From Deinococcus rubellus (GTDB lineage Bacteria; Deinococcota; Deinococci; Deinococcales; Deinococcaceae), in assembly GCF_025244745.1 (NCBI RefSeq), contig NZ_CP104213.1:1295501-1359500 (forward strand): a stretch of DNA of 64,000 nucleotides, in the 5' to 3' direction. Below, piece by piece: positions 41,355-55,216 of this stretch. The position numbers and the translations under genes are program-made. The notes under the pieces were generated by a model, which worked only from the letters and a program-made list of their open reading frames with translations, did no database searches and was not told the origin of the DNA. Positions within the stretch are counted from its first letter, which is position 1, and the number at the start of each line of letters is the position of its first letter.

Positions 41355-42221
41355 TTAACGCTTCTGCGCGGCCCGACTCGCTCCCACGCTCGCCGCGATG
41401 ACGCAGCCGATCGCCAGCCACTGCGACACGCTCAGCAGTTCGTGCAGGATCAGCCAGCCCAGCACGGCGGCCACCGCCGGTTCCAGGCTCATCATGATCG
41501 AGAAGAGCTGCTTGGGAAGCTGGCGCAGCGCAATCATCTCCAGGCTGTAGGGCAAAGCACTCGACAGGGCCGCCACGATCAATCCTGAGAGCAGCAGCGG
41601 CCCACTGACCTGCGACGGCACGAAGCCCAGCAGCAGCGCGCAGGGCAGGACCGTCACGGCGGCGCAGAGCATGCCCACGCTGACGCCCTGGGTGCCGGAA
41701 AAGTGGTGCGGCATCCGCGAACCAATAATGATGTAGGCCGCCCACAATGCCGCCGCCACAAGCGCCAGAATGAGGCCCAGCGGCGCGATCGGCGTGCCGC
41801 CGCCCAGCGGCGTGATCAGGAAGATGCCCAGCCCTGCCAGCGCCACCCAGATCAGGTCGCCCCGGCGTTTGCTGCTGCCCACCGCCACCGCCAGCGGTCC
41901 CAGGAATTCCAATGTGACCGCCAGGCCCAGAGGAATGTACTGGATGGAAGCGTAAAAGGTCAGGTTCATCAGGCCCAGCACCGCGCCGTAGATGGCCGCC
42001 GCCCGCCACTGGCGCGGGGTCAGGGCCAGCAGGTTGGGCCGGAAGATCAGCAGCAGCATCACTGCGCTCAGGCCCACCCGCAGCGCTGTGACGCCGGAGA
42101 ACCCCAGGGCTGGAAAGAGCCCCTTGGCGATGGCTGCGCCGCCCTGGATACTGGTCATCGACAGCAGCAGCGCTGGAATGGGCGGTAGGCTGAGTTTGGG
42201 CTGGCTCAGAAGGCGGGTCAC
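41355..42221 (-). CDS. EamA-family (RhtA-like) exporter
   Basis: 288 aa, ten predicted membrane helices in two EamA repeats. FYASIQYIPLGLAVTLEFLGPLAVA and LPYSLEMIALRQLPKQLFSIMMSLEPAVAAVLG are the blocks of the RhtA homoserine/threonine exporter group. GTG start; the frame is open 30 codons more but begins with non-conserved sequence. Confidence 0.87.
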   Translation of the reverse strand: MTRLLSQPKLSLPPIPALLLSMTSIQGGAAIAKGLFPALGFSGVTALRVGLSAVMLLLIFRPNLLALTPRQWRAAAIYGAVLGLMNLTFYASIQYIPLGLAVTLEFLGPLAVAVGSSKRRGDLIWVALAGLGIFLITPLGGGTPIAPLGLILALVAAALWAAYIIIGSRMPHHFSGTQGVSVGMLCAAVTVLPCALLLGFVPSQVSGPLLLSGLIVAALSSALPYSLEMIALRQLPKQLFSIMMSLEPAVAAVLGWLILHELLSVSQWLAIGCVIAASVGASRAAQKR

Positions 42222-42270
42222 GGGTGAGCAGTGTAGCGCTGCAGGAGAAAGCGGGGGTGAGCAGCTCAGG

Positions 42271-42720
42271 TCACTGGAAGCTGGCGGCCAGCGCCTGGGC
42301 CTGCATTTCAAAACCGAGCTGCACCTGTTTCAGGGGTGAGAGGCGGCTGAGCGGCCCCCGGAAGGTCTCTTCACTCACATAGCTGGTCTGACCGTCAGGC
42401 AAGGCAGAGAGAGTCTGGATCCGCTCGCAACGAATCAGCCCCAGCTTGCTGAGCAGATGGTCATAGCGCCAGACCAAAACGGCCATGTCCTGCGGGTCAG
42501 GCGGGCTCACACGGGTTACGGTCTCGGGTGAAGTCGTGTCGCCGCTTCTGGGCCAGCGCACCTGAAGCGTCAGACGTTGACCGAATTCGGCCCTCTGTGG
42601 GCCAATTACGCGCACCGTGAAGGGATTCCATTCGGGATACCGTGAGAAATCGGCCAGCCGTTCAAACACCTGTGCAGCAGGCGCGTCAATGACGGCTTCC
42701 GTATAAGCCTGAATGGGCAT
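42271..42720 (-). CDS. SRPBCC-family lipid/ligand-binding protein
   Basis: 149 aa. IDAPAAQVFERLADFSRYPEWNPF is the START/SRPBCC opening, and the C-terminal helix (LSPLKQVQLGFEMQAQALAA) closes the pocket. Ligand unknown. The ATG is fixed by TACACT 6 nt upstream; the longer frame (another 22 codons) is rejected. Confidence 0.8.
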   Translation of the reverse strand: MPIQAYTEAVIDAPAAQVFERLADFSRYPEWNPFTVRVIGPQRAEFGQRLTLQVRWPRSGDTTSPETVTRVSPPDPQDMAVLVWRYDHLLSKLGLIRCERIQTLSALPDGQTSYVSEETFRGPLSRLSPLKQVQLGFEMQAQALAASFQ

Positions 42721-42905
42721 AGCGCCAGTGTAGCGGCAAAGGAAGTATTCACGCTGGAAATGCAGCAACAGATATGGGTGAGACATGGAACTTCAAAACC
42801 AACAAGGAATCTGGTGAATTCTAGTTGCTTCAGGTCGTATACGTCAGCTTCCGTGCTCATTTTCGCGGTCAAATTGCCCTGAAGTGGCCTGAGCATCAAT
42901 AATAA

Positions 42906-42930
42906 AGAGCGGCCTGTAAGCCGCCCTCTA
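42906..42930 (-). terminator. Terminator after the glycogen phosphorylase gene
   Basis: On the minus strand GAG-GGCGGC pairs with GCCGC-TC (one bulge), then TCTTTATTATTG, a T-rich tail. Eighteen bp past the stop. Confidence 0.6.
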
Positions 42931-42948
42931 CCTGTTCTGGTTACTTGT

Positions 42949-45486
42949 TTACGCCCACTTGATTAGGCCCAGTTCCAGCGGGTTGCTCAGGTCCGGCGAG
43001 TAGGGTGTGGCGCGCACGCCGACGCTGTACAGGCCACTGTCGGTCAGGGGAATGCTGACCTGGTACTGGCCGCCGCCCGAGGACGTCATCGGCACGTGCA
43101 GGGTCTGCTCGCCGTGCTTGAGTACCGCCTCCACCCGCAACTCGCTTTCCTGAATGCCCGCCGGAGTCACCTGGGCGCTCACCTTGACTTCCTCGCCGGG
43201 CTGCACAGTGGCTGGAAGCTGCGTGGTGGCGTGAATCTGGACGTGTTGCCACTGCTGGCTGACCCAGCTCTTCCAGCCGCCCAGGGCACGGGCCTTCTCG
43301 AAATTGTTGGCGTCTATTTTGGCGGCGCGCGTGCCCAGCGGCAGGTAGTACTTCTGCACGTAATCGATGACCTGACGCTGCATCGAGAATTCGGGACTCA
43401 CCGTGATGATGGCGCGGCGCACCACGCCCAGCCAGCCGTGGTTCTGGCCCTGGGCATCCTTGCCGTAATACAGCGGCACGATGGTGTGTTCCAGCTTTTC
43501 GTACATGCTGAAGGCGTCGGCGTCGTCCTGGACATTGAGGTCGATGTACTCGCGCTCCTCGCCGATGGGCCAGCCGTTGGTCCCGTCATAGCCCTCACGC
43601 CACCAGCCGTCAAGCACGCTGAAGTTGGGCGCGCCGTTGAAGCTCGCCTTCATGCCGGAGGTGCCTGAAGCTTCCAGCGGGCGGCGCGGGTTGTTGAGCC
43701 AGATGTCCACGCCCTGCACCAGATGGCGGGCCACGTTCATGTCGTAATTTTCCAGAATCACGATCTTGCCCGCGAATTCGGGGTCGCGCGAAATTTTGTA
43801 GATCTCCTGAATGAACGCCTTGCCGGGGTTGTCGGCGGGGTGGGCCTTGCCTGCGAACACGAACTGCACCGGACGGGCCGGGTCGTTGACGATCCTGCTC
43901 AGGCGCTCGCGGTCACGAAACAGCAGCGTGGCGCGCTTGTAGGTCGCAAACCGCCGGGCAAAGCCGATGGTCAAGGCGTCGGCGCTCAGGGCCTCACCTG
44001 CGGCGGCCACCTCGGCGGCGGTGGCCCCGGTGCGCCGCAGTTGCTCCTGCGATCGGGCACGCACGAAGGCGATCATCTCCTCCTTGAGTTCGTGCTGGGT
44101 GGCCGAGAGCTGGGCGTCGGGCACACGGTTGATGTCGTCCCACATCTGCTTGTCTTCGAGTCTCTCGGTCCAGTCAGCGGGCAGCACCGTCGAGAAGAGA
44201 TCGCGGTACTGCTGGGCCAGGAAGGTCAGATTGTGCGCGCCGTTGGTGACGTGCCCGATCGGCACTTCTTCCGGGTCGGCCCCCTCGTACAGAAAGTTCC
44301 ACAGGCCCCGGCTGACCTCGCCGTGCAGTTCGGACACGCCGTTGGCCATCCGCGACATCCGCAGCGCGAACACCGTCATGGAAAAGGTCGGTACCAGATG
44401 GTTGTCCCAGTTCTGGTCCTGGCGGGCCAGGCTGTAGAGTTCGTCGCGGCTGGTCGCCAGCTGGGCGGGCCACTCGCCGATGTAGCGGTCCATCAGGTCG
44501 TAGGCGAAAGCGTCGTTGCCTGCCGCGACGGGCGTGTGGGTGGTAAACAGGGTGCTGCTGGCCGAGGCTTCCAGCGCGGTACGGAAATCCAGGCCCTGGG
44601 CCACGTACTCGCGCACCCGTTCCAGGCCCATCAGTGCGGCGTGGCCCTCGTTCATGTGATACACGCTGGCCGGAATGTCCAGCGCCCTCAAGGCCCGGAT
44701 GCCGCCGACGCCCAGCAGCACGTACTGCTGGATGCGGAGTTCCTGGTTGCCTCCGTAGAGGCGGGCCGTCAGCTTGCGGTCCTCCTCCGAGTTGTCTGGC
44801 ACGTTGGCGTCGAGCAGCAGCACCCGGATGCGCCCGACTTGCAGGTTCCAGACCTGCATCACCACGTCGCGCCCACCGACCCGCACGCTGATCCTGGCCG
44901 TCTCACCGCTGCTGGTCAGGGCCGGGCGAATCGGCAGGGTGGTCAGGTTGAGCTCGTCGTAGGCTTCTTCCTGCCAGCCGTCCTTGTTGAAGAGTTGCCG
45001 GAAGTAGCCCTGATGAAACAGCATGCCCACGGCGGTAAACGGCAGGCCGAGGTCGGAGGCGCTCTTGCAGTGGTCGCCCGCCAGTACACCCAGGCCGCCG
45101 GAGTAGATCGGCAGCGATTCGTGGAAGCCGTACTCCATGCTGAAATACGCCACCGGCTTGAGGTCCGGGGCCGCCTTGGCCGCCCATACGTCGCCCTTGC
45201 CCGACTTGCCCTTGTTCATGTAAGCGTCGAACTCGGCCATCACCTCGCGGTAGTCGGCCAGGTAATCCGGGTCGGCGCTCAGGGCTTCGAGCCGGGCCGA
45301 GGGGGTTTCCAGCAGGGTCTGGACCGGGTTGTGCTGGAAGCGCTCCCAGTTGGCCGCGTCGAGCGCCCGGTACAGGGCCTGCGCTCTGGGCGTCCAGGCC
45401 CAGTAGAGGTTGTAGGCGAGTTCTTCCAGACGTTCCAGCGGTTTGGGCAGGCGCGGTAGTACGGTGACTTTGCCGATGACGTTCAT
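42949..45486 (-). CDS. glgP: Alpha-glucan (glycogen) phosphorylase
   Basis: 845 aa, the 'short' GT35 form of Thermus/Deinococcus with an N-terminal LEELAYNLYWAWTPRAQ domain. Conserved YFSMEYGFHESLPIYSGGLGVLAGDHCKSASDLG, HVTNGAHN, and the PLP lysine in EASGTSGMKASFNG. Phosphorolyses glycogen or maltodextrin to glucose-1-P. A C-terminal beta-rich domain (about 735-845) is extra. The start ATG has TAAGCT 7 nt upstream. Confidence 0.94.
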   Translation of the reverse strand: MNVIGKVTVLPRLPKPLERLEELAYNLYWAWTPRAQALYRALDAANWERFQHNPVQTLLETPSARLEALSADPDYLADYREVMAEFDAYMNKGKSGKGDVWAAKAAPDLKPVAYFSMEYGFHESLPIYSGGLGVLAGDHCKSASDLGLPFTAVGMLFHQGYFRQLFNKDGWQEEAYDELNLTTLPIRPALTSSGETARISVRVGGRDVVMQVWNLQVGRIRVLLLDANVPDNSEEDRKLTARLYGGNQELRIQQYVLLGVGGIRALRALDIPASVYHMNEGHAALMGLERVREYVAQGLDFRTALEASASSTLFTTHTPVAAGNDAFAYDLMDRYIGEWPAQLATSRDELYSLARQDQNWDNHLVPTFSMTVFALRMSRMANGVSELHGEVSRGLWNFLYEGADPEEVPIGHVTNGAHNLTFLAQQYRDLFSTVLPADWTERLEDKQMWDDINRVPDAQLSATQHELKEEMIAFVRARSQEQLRRTGATAAEVAAAGEALSADALTIGFARRFATYKRATLLFRDRERLSRIVNDPARPVQFVFAGKAHPADNPGKAFIQEIYKISRDPEFAGKIVILENYDMNVARHLVQGVDIWLNNPRRPLEASGTSGMKASFNGAPNFSVLDGWWREGYDGTNGWPIGEEREYIDLNVQDDADAFSMYEKLEHTIVPLYYGKDAQGQNHGWLGVVRRAIITVSPEFSMQRQVIDYVQKYYLPLGTRAAKIDANNFEKARALGGWKSWVSQQWQHVQIHATTQLPATVQPGEEVKVSAQVTPAGIQESELRVEAVLKHGEQTLHVPMTSSGGGQYQVSIPLTDSGLYSVGVRATPYSPDLSNPLELGLIKWA

Positions 45487-45529
45487 AAGATCCAGCTTAC
45501 ATGATGACTCCTGGGGCGGTGCGCGGGGG

Positions 45530-46126
45530 CTAGATGCCCAGCCCACGCTCCTCGCCGCGCCCGCCGGTATAGCCCAGCAGCCGCCAGGCCAGCAGCGCCA
45601 GCGACTCGCGCAGCAGGTAGCGCGGCGCGGGCCGGATCAGGGTGCTGCTGACGTCGGCCTTCAGTCCCCCGGCGCGGGCGAGCGACACGGCGCGGCGGGC
45701 GTGCACGCTGTCGGTGACCAGCGTCACAGCCCCCGGTATTAGTGGGCGGCTGTTGCGCAGGTTCTGGAAGGTGGTGCGGCTCTGCTCCTCGGCCCGCAGC
45801 GCGCCCACCGGCACACCCTGGCCGCGCAGGTAGCGCACCCCGATCTCGCCCTCGCTGAACAGGTCGCCCAGCCCGACGCCGCCCGAAACGATGATCCGGG
45901 TCACGCCGCCTTGCCGGTAGAGCTTCAGGGCGTGGTCGAGCCGCTGCCGGAAGGCCGGGCCGGGCTGTCCGCCGAGCTGCGACGCGCCCAGCACCAGCAG
46001 GGTGGGCGCGGGCTGGTCTGGGTTGGGCGGCGCGGGCAGGGGTGAGGCCGAGGCCGCCAAGCCCGTCAGGGCGAGCAGCACAGCGCCCAGCAGGGCCAGC
46101 AGGGGAAGGTTCGGCAGTCGGCGCAC
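45530..46126 (-). CDS. DUF218 (YdcF-like) membrane-anchored protein
   Basis: 198 aa. One N-terminal membrane helix (LPLLALLGAVLLALTGLAAS), then LLVLGASQLGGQPGPAFRQRLDHAL, IIVSGGVGLGD and VTDSVHARRAVSLARAGG, the DUF218 core that in other bacteria (SanA/ElyC) acts in envelope maintenance. GTG start: TAGACT lies 7 nt before it, whereas an ATG 30 nt upstream lies before the box. Confidence 0.88.
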   Translation of the reverse strand: MRRLPNLPLLALLGAVLLALTGLAASASPLPAPPNPDQPAPTLLVLGASQLGGQPGPAFRQRLDHALKLYRQGGVTRIIVSGGVGLGDLFSEGEIGVRYLRGQGVPVGALRAEEQSRTTFQNLRNSRPLIPGAVTLVTDSVHARRAVSLARAGGLKADVSSTLIRPAPRYLLRESLALLAWRLLGYTGGRGEERGLGI

Positions 46127-46277
46127 GCGGGCCAGTCTAGCGGCTGCCGGATTCATGTGAGAGACCGCTCAGGCTTCTTCGGTTAGGCTGATGACCTTGC
46201 CAACCGGGGGCTGTGTAATACAGTGCATCCCAAATGACTTCCCTTCTCCTGCTTTTCCCGGCCCGCACTGGAACCCC

Positions 46278-49214
<2,937 letters not shown>

Positions 49215-49220
49215 TCAGCC

Positions 49221-49523
49221 TTGCCCGGCCCACGGCCCACGCCGCCCGCCGCGCTGCACCTGACGCGGCTGGCCAAGGTCACGCCGGACCAGCCGGTCTT
49301 GCTGCCCGGCACCGGTTTGCGGGCGCTGTACCTGACGCGCGCGCATATGGGCGAGGCGGGCGGTGCGGTGATCTGCTTGGAGGGCGAACTGCTGATCGAC
49401 TTTGTCGACGGCGCGTTTCTGCACCTGCGTTCCGGCGAAGCCTGCACCCTGCGGCTCGCCCACCGCCTGCTGCCCGCCCGCCGCCACTGCACGGCGCTGC
49501 ATGTCGGCGGCGAGGAAGGGTAA
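49221..49523 (+). CDS. Hypothetical cupin-like small protein
   Basis: 100 aa from a TTG. A cupin-like strand pattern (GGAVICLEGELLIDFVDGAFLHLRSGEACTL) but no metal histidines in the usual places. Six bp past topA, so on the same transcript. Start uncertain; no ATG. Confidence 0.5.
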   Translation: MPGPRPTPPAALHLTRLAKVTPDQPVLLPGTGLRALYLTRAHMGEAGGAVICLEGELLIDFVDGAFLHLRSGEACTLRLAHRLLPARRHCTALHVGGEEG

Positions 49524-49583
49524 GCTCCGGCCCCGGCGCATTCCGCCCAATGATACGGTTCCCCGCCGCTCTGGTATGCCCTA

Positions 49584-50552
49584 ATGACCGTTGATATGAC
49601 GTGCCCGGCAGATTCCAGCGGCCTGTTCACCGCCAGTGAAGTGGAGGCGCGCTCCGGCGTGCCCGCCACCACCCTGCGGCAGTGGGAGCGGCGCTACGGC
49701 CTGCCGCATCCCCAGCGCAACGCCAGCGGCTACCGGCTTTACAGTCGGCGAGATGTGGCCCTGATTGAGTTCATGCGCCAGCGCACCGAGGAGGGCGTGC
49801 CGGTGAGTCGCGCCGCTGAACTGGCCCGCCAGCAGTTCGCCGTGCTGGGCGAGACGCCGGGTGATCCGGCACTTGTGCTTGTTGCTCCGCCTTCTTCAGG
49901 CCACCCCGAGGTGAGTGCGCCGCTGGCTGCCCAGACACTGGTGGACGCTCTGATCAAATCGGATCTGGCCGGGGCCGAGCGGCTGCTGGCCGAGGCCCAG
50001 GCCCGCATCAACATCGAGGGCGTGCTGATGCAACTCATCCAGCCTGCCCTGGGCATTCTTGGTGAGCGCTGGGAGCGCGGCGAGATCACCGTGGCGCACG
50101 AGCATCAGGCCAGCGCCTTCCTGCGTGCTCAACTGACGGCGCTGCTGAATGCGGCGGGCCACAGCCGTTTCGGGCCGACGGTGGTGGCCGCCTGCGGGCC
50201 GCAGGAGCAGCACGAACTCGGGCTGCTGATGCTCAGTGTGGTGCTGCGGCGTCTGGGCGTGCAGGTGCAGTACGTGGGGGCCAATACCCCGCTGGGCGAT
50301 CTGGTGGTGTATGCCCGCAGCGTCGGGGCGCAGGCCATCCTCATCAGCATCAACACCCAGGAATCGCTTCAGGCAGCCTTGCTCCAGCGCCGCGACGTGC
50401 AGGGACAGGACATTCCGGTGTTCGTGGGCGGCAAGATTCTCAACGCTCAGCGCCAGGCCGCCGCCGAACTGGGCCAGTGGGCCGGACCCGACGCGGTGCA
50501 GGCGGCCCGGACCATTGTGGACGCGCTGAAATTCCAGGAGCGCCGAACATGA
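49584..50552 (+). CDS. carH: CarH/LitR-type B12-dependent photoreceptor repressor
   Basis: 322 aa. An N-terminal MerR helix-turn-helix (ATTLRQWERRYGLPHPQRN, about 28-46), a helical-bundle linker with the W-X9-EH signature (Trp163, Glu173, His174) and a B12 fold with E-X-H-XX-G (Glu208, His210, Gly213), His210 being the lower axial ligand. In the dark such proteins bind AdoCbl, form tetramers and repress; light breaks the Co-C bond and releases DNA. Overlaps the CRP-type gene by ATGA. A MTVDM start or the internal Met5 are both possible. Confidence 0.93.
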   Translation: MTVDMTCPADSSGLFTASEVEARSGVPATTLRQWERRYGLPHPQRNASGYRLYSRRDVALIEFMRQRTEEGVPVSRAAELARQQFAVLGETPGDPALVLVAPPSSGHPEVSAPLAAQTLVDALIKSDLAGAERLLAEAQARINIEGVLMQLIQPALGILGERWERGEITVAHEHQASAFLRAQLTALLNAAGHSRFGPTVVAACGPQEQHELGLLMLSVVLRRLGVQVQYVGANTPLGDLVVYARSVGAQAILISINTQESLQAALLQRRDVQGQDIPVFVGGKILNAQRQAAAELGQWAGPDAVQAARTIVDALKFQERRT

Positions 50553-51202
50553 ACGCGACTCTCAGTCATGGACACGGGTTTGCCGGTCAGCGCTACTCGC
50601 GCGGCACCTACCTTTTTCGCCAGCACGATCCGGTACAGGGCCTTTACCGAATTGAGACCGGGCTGATCCGGCTCAGCCAGCTGACGCCGCGAGGCCGTCT
50701 GATGACCCTGCGGCTGGTGTTGCCCGGCGACTACTGCGGCGAGGACGCGCTCAACGGTGGGCATTATCACCACCACGCCGAGGTCCTGACCAGCTCCAGC
50801 ATCGTGCAGGTCGATCCGGCGAGTCTGCCTGAGAGCACGGTGCTGGCGCTGGCCCGCAGCCTGGGCAGGCAACTGGGCCGGGTCATCGACCACGAGGTCA
50901 GCTTGCAGTCGGGTGATCTGCGCCTGCGGGTGGTGCGTTATTTGCTGCAACTGGTCGATACGCCGCTGGGTGCCGAGGACGCCGAGAACCGTCTGTACGT
51001 GCGCGCCACCCACGAACTGCTGGCTGAGGGCAGCGGCAGCACCCGCGAGTCGGTCAGTAAGGCCATTACCGAGCTGCGCTGCGCGGGCCTGATCGAGACT
51101 GGCTACCGGCACATCACCCTCACCAACCTGGCCGGGCTGCGCGCGCTGGTCAGTTCAAGCGAACCCGGTTCCAACCTCACTTCCAAGGAGACCCATTCAT
51201 GA
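50549..51202 (+). CDS. CRP/FNR-family transcriptional regulator (LdrP-like by position)
   Basis: 217 aa. Cyclic-nucleotide-binding-like jelly roll (about 15-120, [25 protein letters not shown]), then dimer helix and winged HTH ([25 protein letters not shown]). No Fe-S cysteines. Directly after carH, as LdrP follows LitR in Thermus thermophilus, where the pair controls light-induced carotenoid genes. The parallel is by gene order and family. Confidence 0.88.
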   Translation: MNATLSHGHGFAGQRYSRGTYLFRQHDPVQGLYRIETGLIRLSQLTPRGRLMTLRLVLPGDYCGEDALNGGHYHHHAEVLTSSSIVQVDPASLPESTVLALARSLGRQLGRVIDHEVSLQSGDLRLRVVRYLLQLVDTPLGAEDAENRLYVRATHELLAEGSGSTRESVSKAITELRCAGLIETGYRHITLTNLAGLRALVSSSEPGSNLTSKETHS

Positions 51203-52119
51203 CCCAGCCGCACCCGCCCGCGCCCTCGTCGTCGTCTGCTGCCCTGCGGGTGCTGGTCACCGGGGCCACCGGCTTCGTCGGCAGGGCGGTGGTTGCCGAA
51301 CTGCTCCGGCGCGGCTACGCAGTGTTTGCCGGGTCACGCGAAGGCCAGGGACTGCCCGGCGCGGTAGGGGTCAAGGCCGACGTGACCAGCCGGGAAGGCA
51401 TGCAGGTTGCCGTGGACGATGTGCAGCCGGGAGCCGTCGTTCATCTGGTAGGGATTATCGCCGAGAAGGGCGCGCAGACCTTCGGGAAGGTGCATGTCGA
51501 GGGCACCCGCAACGTGCTGGCCGCCCTGCCTGCCGGAGCGCGCTACCTGCACATGAGCGCCTTGGGCGCGGACCCGTCCAGCAAGAGCGGCTACAGCTCC
51601 ACCAAGGGGCAGGCTGAGCAACTCGTCCGGGCCAGCGGCGTGGCCTATACCATCTTCGAGCCCTCGCTGATCTTTGGCCCCGGCGACGACTTCTTCGGGC
51701 GCGTGCTGAAAAATCTGGTGTCGCAGGCTCCCATCGTGCCGCAGATCGGCGATGGACATTTTCCCTTTCGTCCGGTCAGCATTCAGGATGTGGCCGCCGC
51801 CTTCGCAGGCGCGCTGGAACGTCCCGAGACGGTGGGCCAGACCTATGAGCTGACCGGCCCGGCGGAGTACACCTTCCGCGAACTGCTGCAACTCGAACTC
51901 TCGGCGCTGGGCAAACGCAAGCCGATTGTGCCGGTGCCGCTGCCGCTGATGAATCTGGCCGTGCCGCTGATGAACCTGCTGCCCAGCCCGCCGATCACCA
52001 AAGACCAGTACGCCATGCTGCTGGAAGGTAGTACCGGTGATCCTGAACCGGCCCGCCGGGCTTTTGACTTGCCGATGCTGAATCTGGAAAAGGAATTGCC
52101 GCAGCTGTTGAAGAAATGA
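51199..52119 (+). CDS. Atypical SDR, complex I NDUFA9-like NAD(P)-binding protein
   Basis: 306 aa. Rossmann [18 protein letters not shown] (about 22-40), then Ser-Lys context [24 protein letters not shown]. The Tyr-X3-Lys is YSSTK, and the end is an NDUFA9-like [13 protein letters not shown]. Such proteins usually bind NAD(P) without clear dehydrogenase activity. Third gene of the carH operon (4-nt overlap). Confidence 0.82.
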   Translation: MTQPHPPAPSSSSAALRVLVTGATGFVGRAVVAELLRRGYAVFAGSREGQGLPGAVGVKADVTSREGMQVAVDDVQPGAVVHLVGIIAEKGAQTFGKVHVEGTRNVLAALPAGARYLHMSALGADPSSKSGYSSTKGQAEQLVRASGVAYTIFEPSLIFGPGDDFFGRVLKNLVSQAPIVPQIGDGHFPFRPVSIQDVAAAFAGALERPETVGQTYELTGPAEYTFRELLQLELSALGKRKPIVPVPLPLMNLAVPLMNLLPSPPITKDQYAMLLEGSTGDPEPARRAFDLPMLNLEKELPQLLKK

Positions 52120-53000
52120 GCGCTGGGCAGGCCGAGGGGACGGCGCTGGTCTTCTCGGCGCTGGGCTTATTGGCGCTGGGCCGCCGCCTGGGCCTGAAGG
52201 ATAAGCCGGTGTTTCTGGCAGCGGGCGCGACCTGCCGGGTTTACCGGGTCGGCGAAACGGTGCTGCGAATTGGTCAGGGCCGCTTCGTCGTCGACTCTGA
52301 ACTTCGCCGCGCCCTGGTACGGCTGGGCGTGCCGGTGGCCGCACCGAGAGCGGTGGGGGAGGGCTGGAGTCTGGACGCCCTCGTCACTGGCTCAGCCGTC
52401 CGCGAGCTGAGCGGCGATCAGGCCCGGCAGGTGGGTGCAGCACTGGCGGCGCTGCACTCGTTGCCGGTGTCGGGCTGGGGCCTGCTGCGCGATCAGGCCG
52501 GGCCGTTCGTCGCAGTGGCCCCGGCGCTCCGTGAGGGGATTCAGACCCGCTTGCTCGACGCCTGGCCCTTTGGTACGACGCCGCTGAAGCGTCACCCGCT
52601 GATCCGTTTCGCGCCCGATCTGGCGCGGCCCATCCGCTTGTTGGAAGCCGACCTGCTGGCCCTGGCCGACGCGCCGTCCGTCATCAACCACAGTGACCTG
52701 CACCGCGAGCAACTGCACTTTGAAGCTGGGCGGCTCAGCGGCCTGCTCGATTTCGGCGATGCAGTGGCCGGGCCGCCTGGCTGGGACGCGGCCTCGTTCG
52801 CGTACTTCTGGGGCTGGCGGCGGCTCCCGGCATTTCTGGCCGGGTATGGGCAGCCGAATCTGGAGAACCAGGCCCGCCTGATGGCCGTGCCGCTGGCCTT
52901 TCACCGGGCCAGCCGCGCCGTGCTGGAGCCGTCACGGCTGCGGCGGGCGGCGAGCTATCTCCGGGCCGCCCTCACCTCCAGCCGTACACCAGCTTCCTGA
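52116..53000 (+). CDS. Aminoglycoside-phosphotransferase-fold kinase-like protein
   Basis: 294 aa. The catalytic loop is [10 protein letters not shown], where the metal-binding Asn of the HxDLHxxN motif is Gln199; the DFG-like GLLDFGDAV is intact. An N-terminal lobe with few charged residues follows. Probably a small-molecule kinase or pseudo-kinase. Last gene of the operon; its end overlaps the DUF418 gene tail by 29 bp. Not evidence of resistance. Confidence 0.8.
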   Translation: MSAGQAEGTALVFSALGLLALGRRLGLKDKPVFLAAGATCRVYRVGETVLRIGQGRFVVDSELRRALVRLGVPVAAPRAVGEGWSLDALVTGSAVRELSGDQARQVGAALAALHSLPVSGWGLLRDQAGPFVAVAPALREGIQTRLLDAWPFGTTPLKRHPLIRFAPDLARPIRLLEADLLALADAPSVINHSDLHREQLHFEAGRLSGLLDFGDAVAGPPGWDAASFAYFWGWRRLPAFLAGYGQPNLENQARLMAVPLAFHRASRAVLEPSRLRRAASYLRAALTSSRTPAS

Positions 53001-54087
53001 TCAGCCACTCGGCTGGCCCGGCAGAGAAGCGCCGCAGGTACAGGTTCGAGACCCAGACCTGGGCCAGTCCCAGCGATAGTGCCAGCAGCAGGGCAGGCAA
53101 GGCTCCCCACTGTCCGTAGAGGTTCAGGCCATACGGATAGAAAAGGGTCGTCATGATCAGCGACTGAACCAGATAATTGCTGAGGGCCAGTCGGCCAGAG
53201 GCGGCGAAGGCCGTCAGCCAGCCGAGCTTGCCCGAGGCGGTCAACAGGCCCACCCCGCCGATGTAGGCCAGCGCCAGGGCCAGGCCCCCGCCGAGCCGGG
53301 CCAGCAGGCCCCACACCTCGGCGCTGTAGCTGTCCTGGGTGTTGAATATGGCCAGCAGCAGGCTCAGCGGCAGCCCCCCGCCGAGGCCGAGTGTCAGCAT
53401 CCACATCAAGGCCGGGCGGTGCTGCTGCGGCCACCACAGCACCCCGGAGCGGTAGAGCGCGCCGCCGAAGCAGAACAGGGCCAGCAGCCAGAAGCCGTCG
53501 AAGCCCACCACCGAGCTGAGCGCGGGCAGCACCTGATGGACGCGGGCCGAGGCAATGTCCAGATAAGTCTGCCCCGCCGAGACCACCGCCGGAAGCTGCC
53601 TCAGGCCGACCAGACTGCCGACGCTCCCCAAAAATCCCAGCGTCCAGCCGACGCCCGAGAGTGCCCCGACGATCACCAGTAGCCGGGGTCGCGCCCGCTC
53701 CAGCAAAACCAGCGCCGCGCCGACGACGGCGTAGTTGCCGATGATGTCACCGTGCCAGACCAGCACGTAATGCAGCGTGCCGACCAGCAGCAGTACCGCC
53801 AGCCGCCGCAGCAATAAATTTTTGCCGCCCCGCTCCAGCAAGGTGAAAGCCCCGGCCCCGAACAACATGGCGAACACGCTGATGAATTTGCCGTTAAGCA
53901 GCAGATCAATGATGATCTGCGCGCCCCGGTCCGCGCTGCGCTGGGTCCACTCGGCGTACCCGGCAAAGTCCTGGGCATTGACGCACAGGATGCCCAGCAG
54001 CGCCAGGCCGCGCAGCACGTCGGGCAGCGGGGCACGCTCGGCGGGTGGGGTGGCGCGGGGACCGCTTACGGATTGAGGTGCGGACAT
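52972..54087 (-). CDS. DUF418 (YeiB-like) membrane protein
   Basis: 371 aa, eight to ten membrane helices. LRGLALLGILCVNAQDF and MLFGAGAF, FGRLAL-like AASGRLALSNYLVQS mark DUF418. Role unknown, possibly transport. Start near TTACCT. Confidence 0.88.
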   Translation of the reverse strand: MSAPQSVSGPRATPPAERAPLPDVLRGLALLGILCVNAQDFAGYAEWTQRSADRGAQIIIDLLLNGKFISVFAMLFGAGAFTLLERGGKNLLLRRLAVLLLVGTLHYVLVWHGDIIGNYAVVGAALVLLERARPRLLVIVGALSGVGWTLGFLGSVGSLVGLRQLPAVVSAGQTYLDIASARVHQVLPALSSVVGFDGFWLLALFCFGGALYRSGVLWWPQQHRPALMWMLTLGLGGGLPLSLLLAIFNTQDSYSAEVWGLLARLGGGLALALAYIGGVGLLTASGKLGWLTAFAASGRLALSNYLVQSLIMTTLFYPYGLNLYGQWGALPALLLALSLGLAQVWVSNLYLRRFSAGPAEWLIRKLVYGWR

Positions 54088-54139
54088 GTCTCAAGGTAAC
54101 GCCTGAGCGCTGGTCGGGCCGGGTTGAATGGGTCTTGCC

Positions 54140-55212
<1,073 letters not shown>

Positions 55213-55216
<4 letters not shown>

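Noticed and set aside
52116..53000. Reading the APH-fold gene as antibiotic resistance
   Set aside because: Fold family includes many metabolic kinases; the metal Asn is replaced and it is co-transcribed with light-sensing genes.
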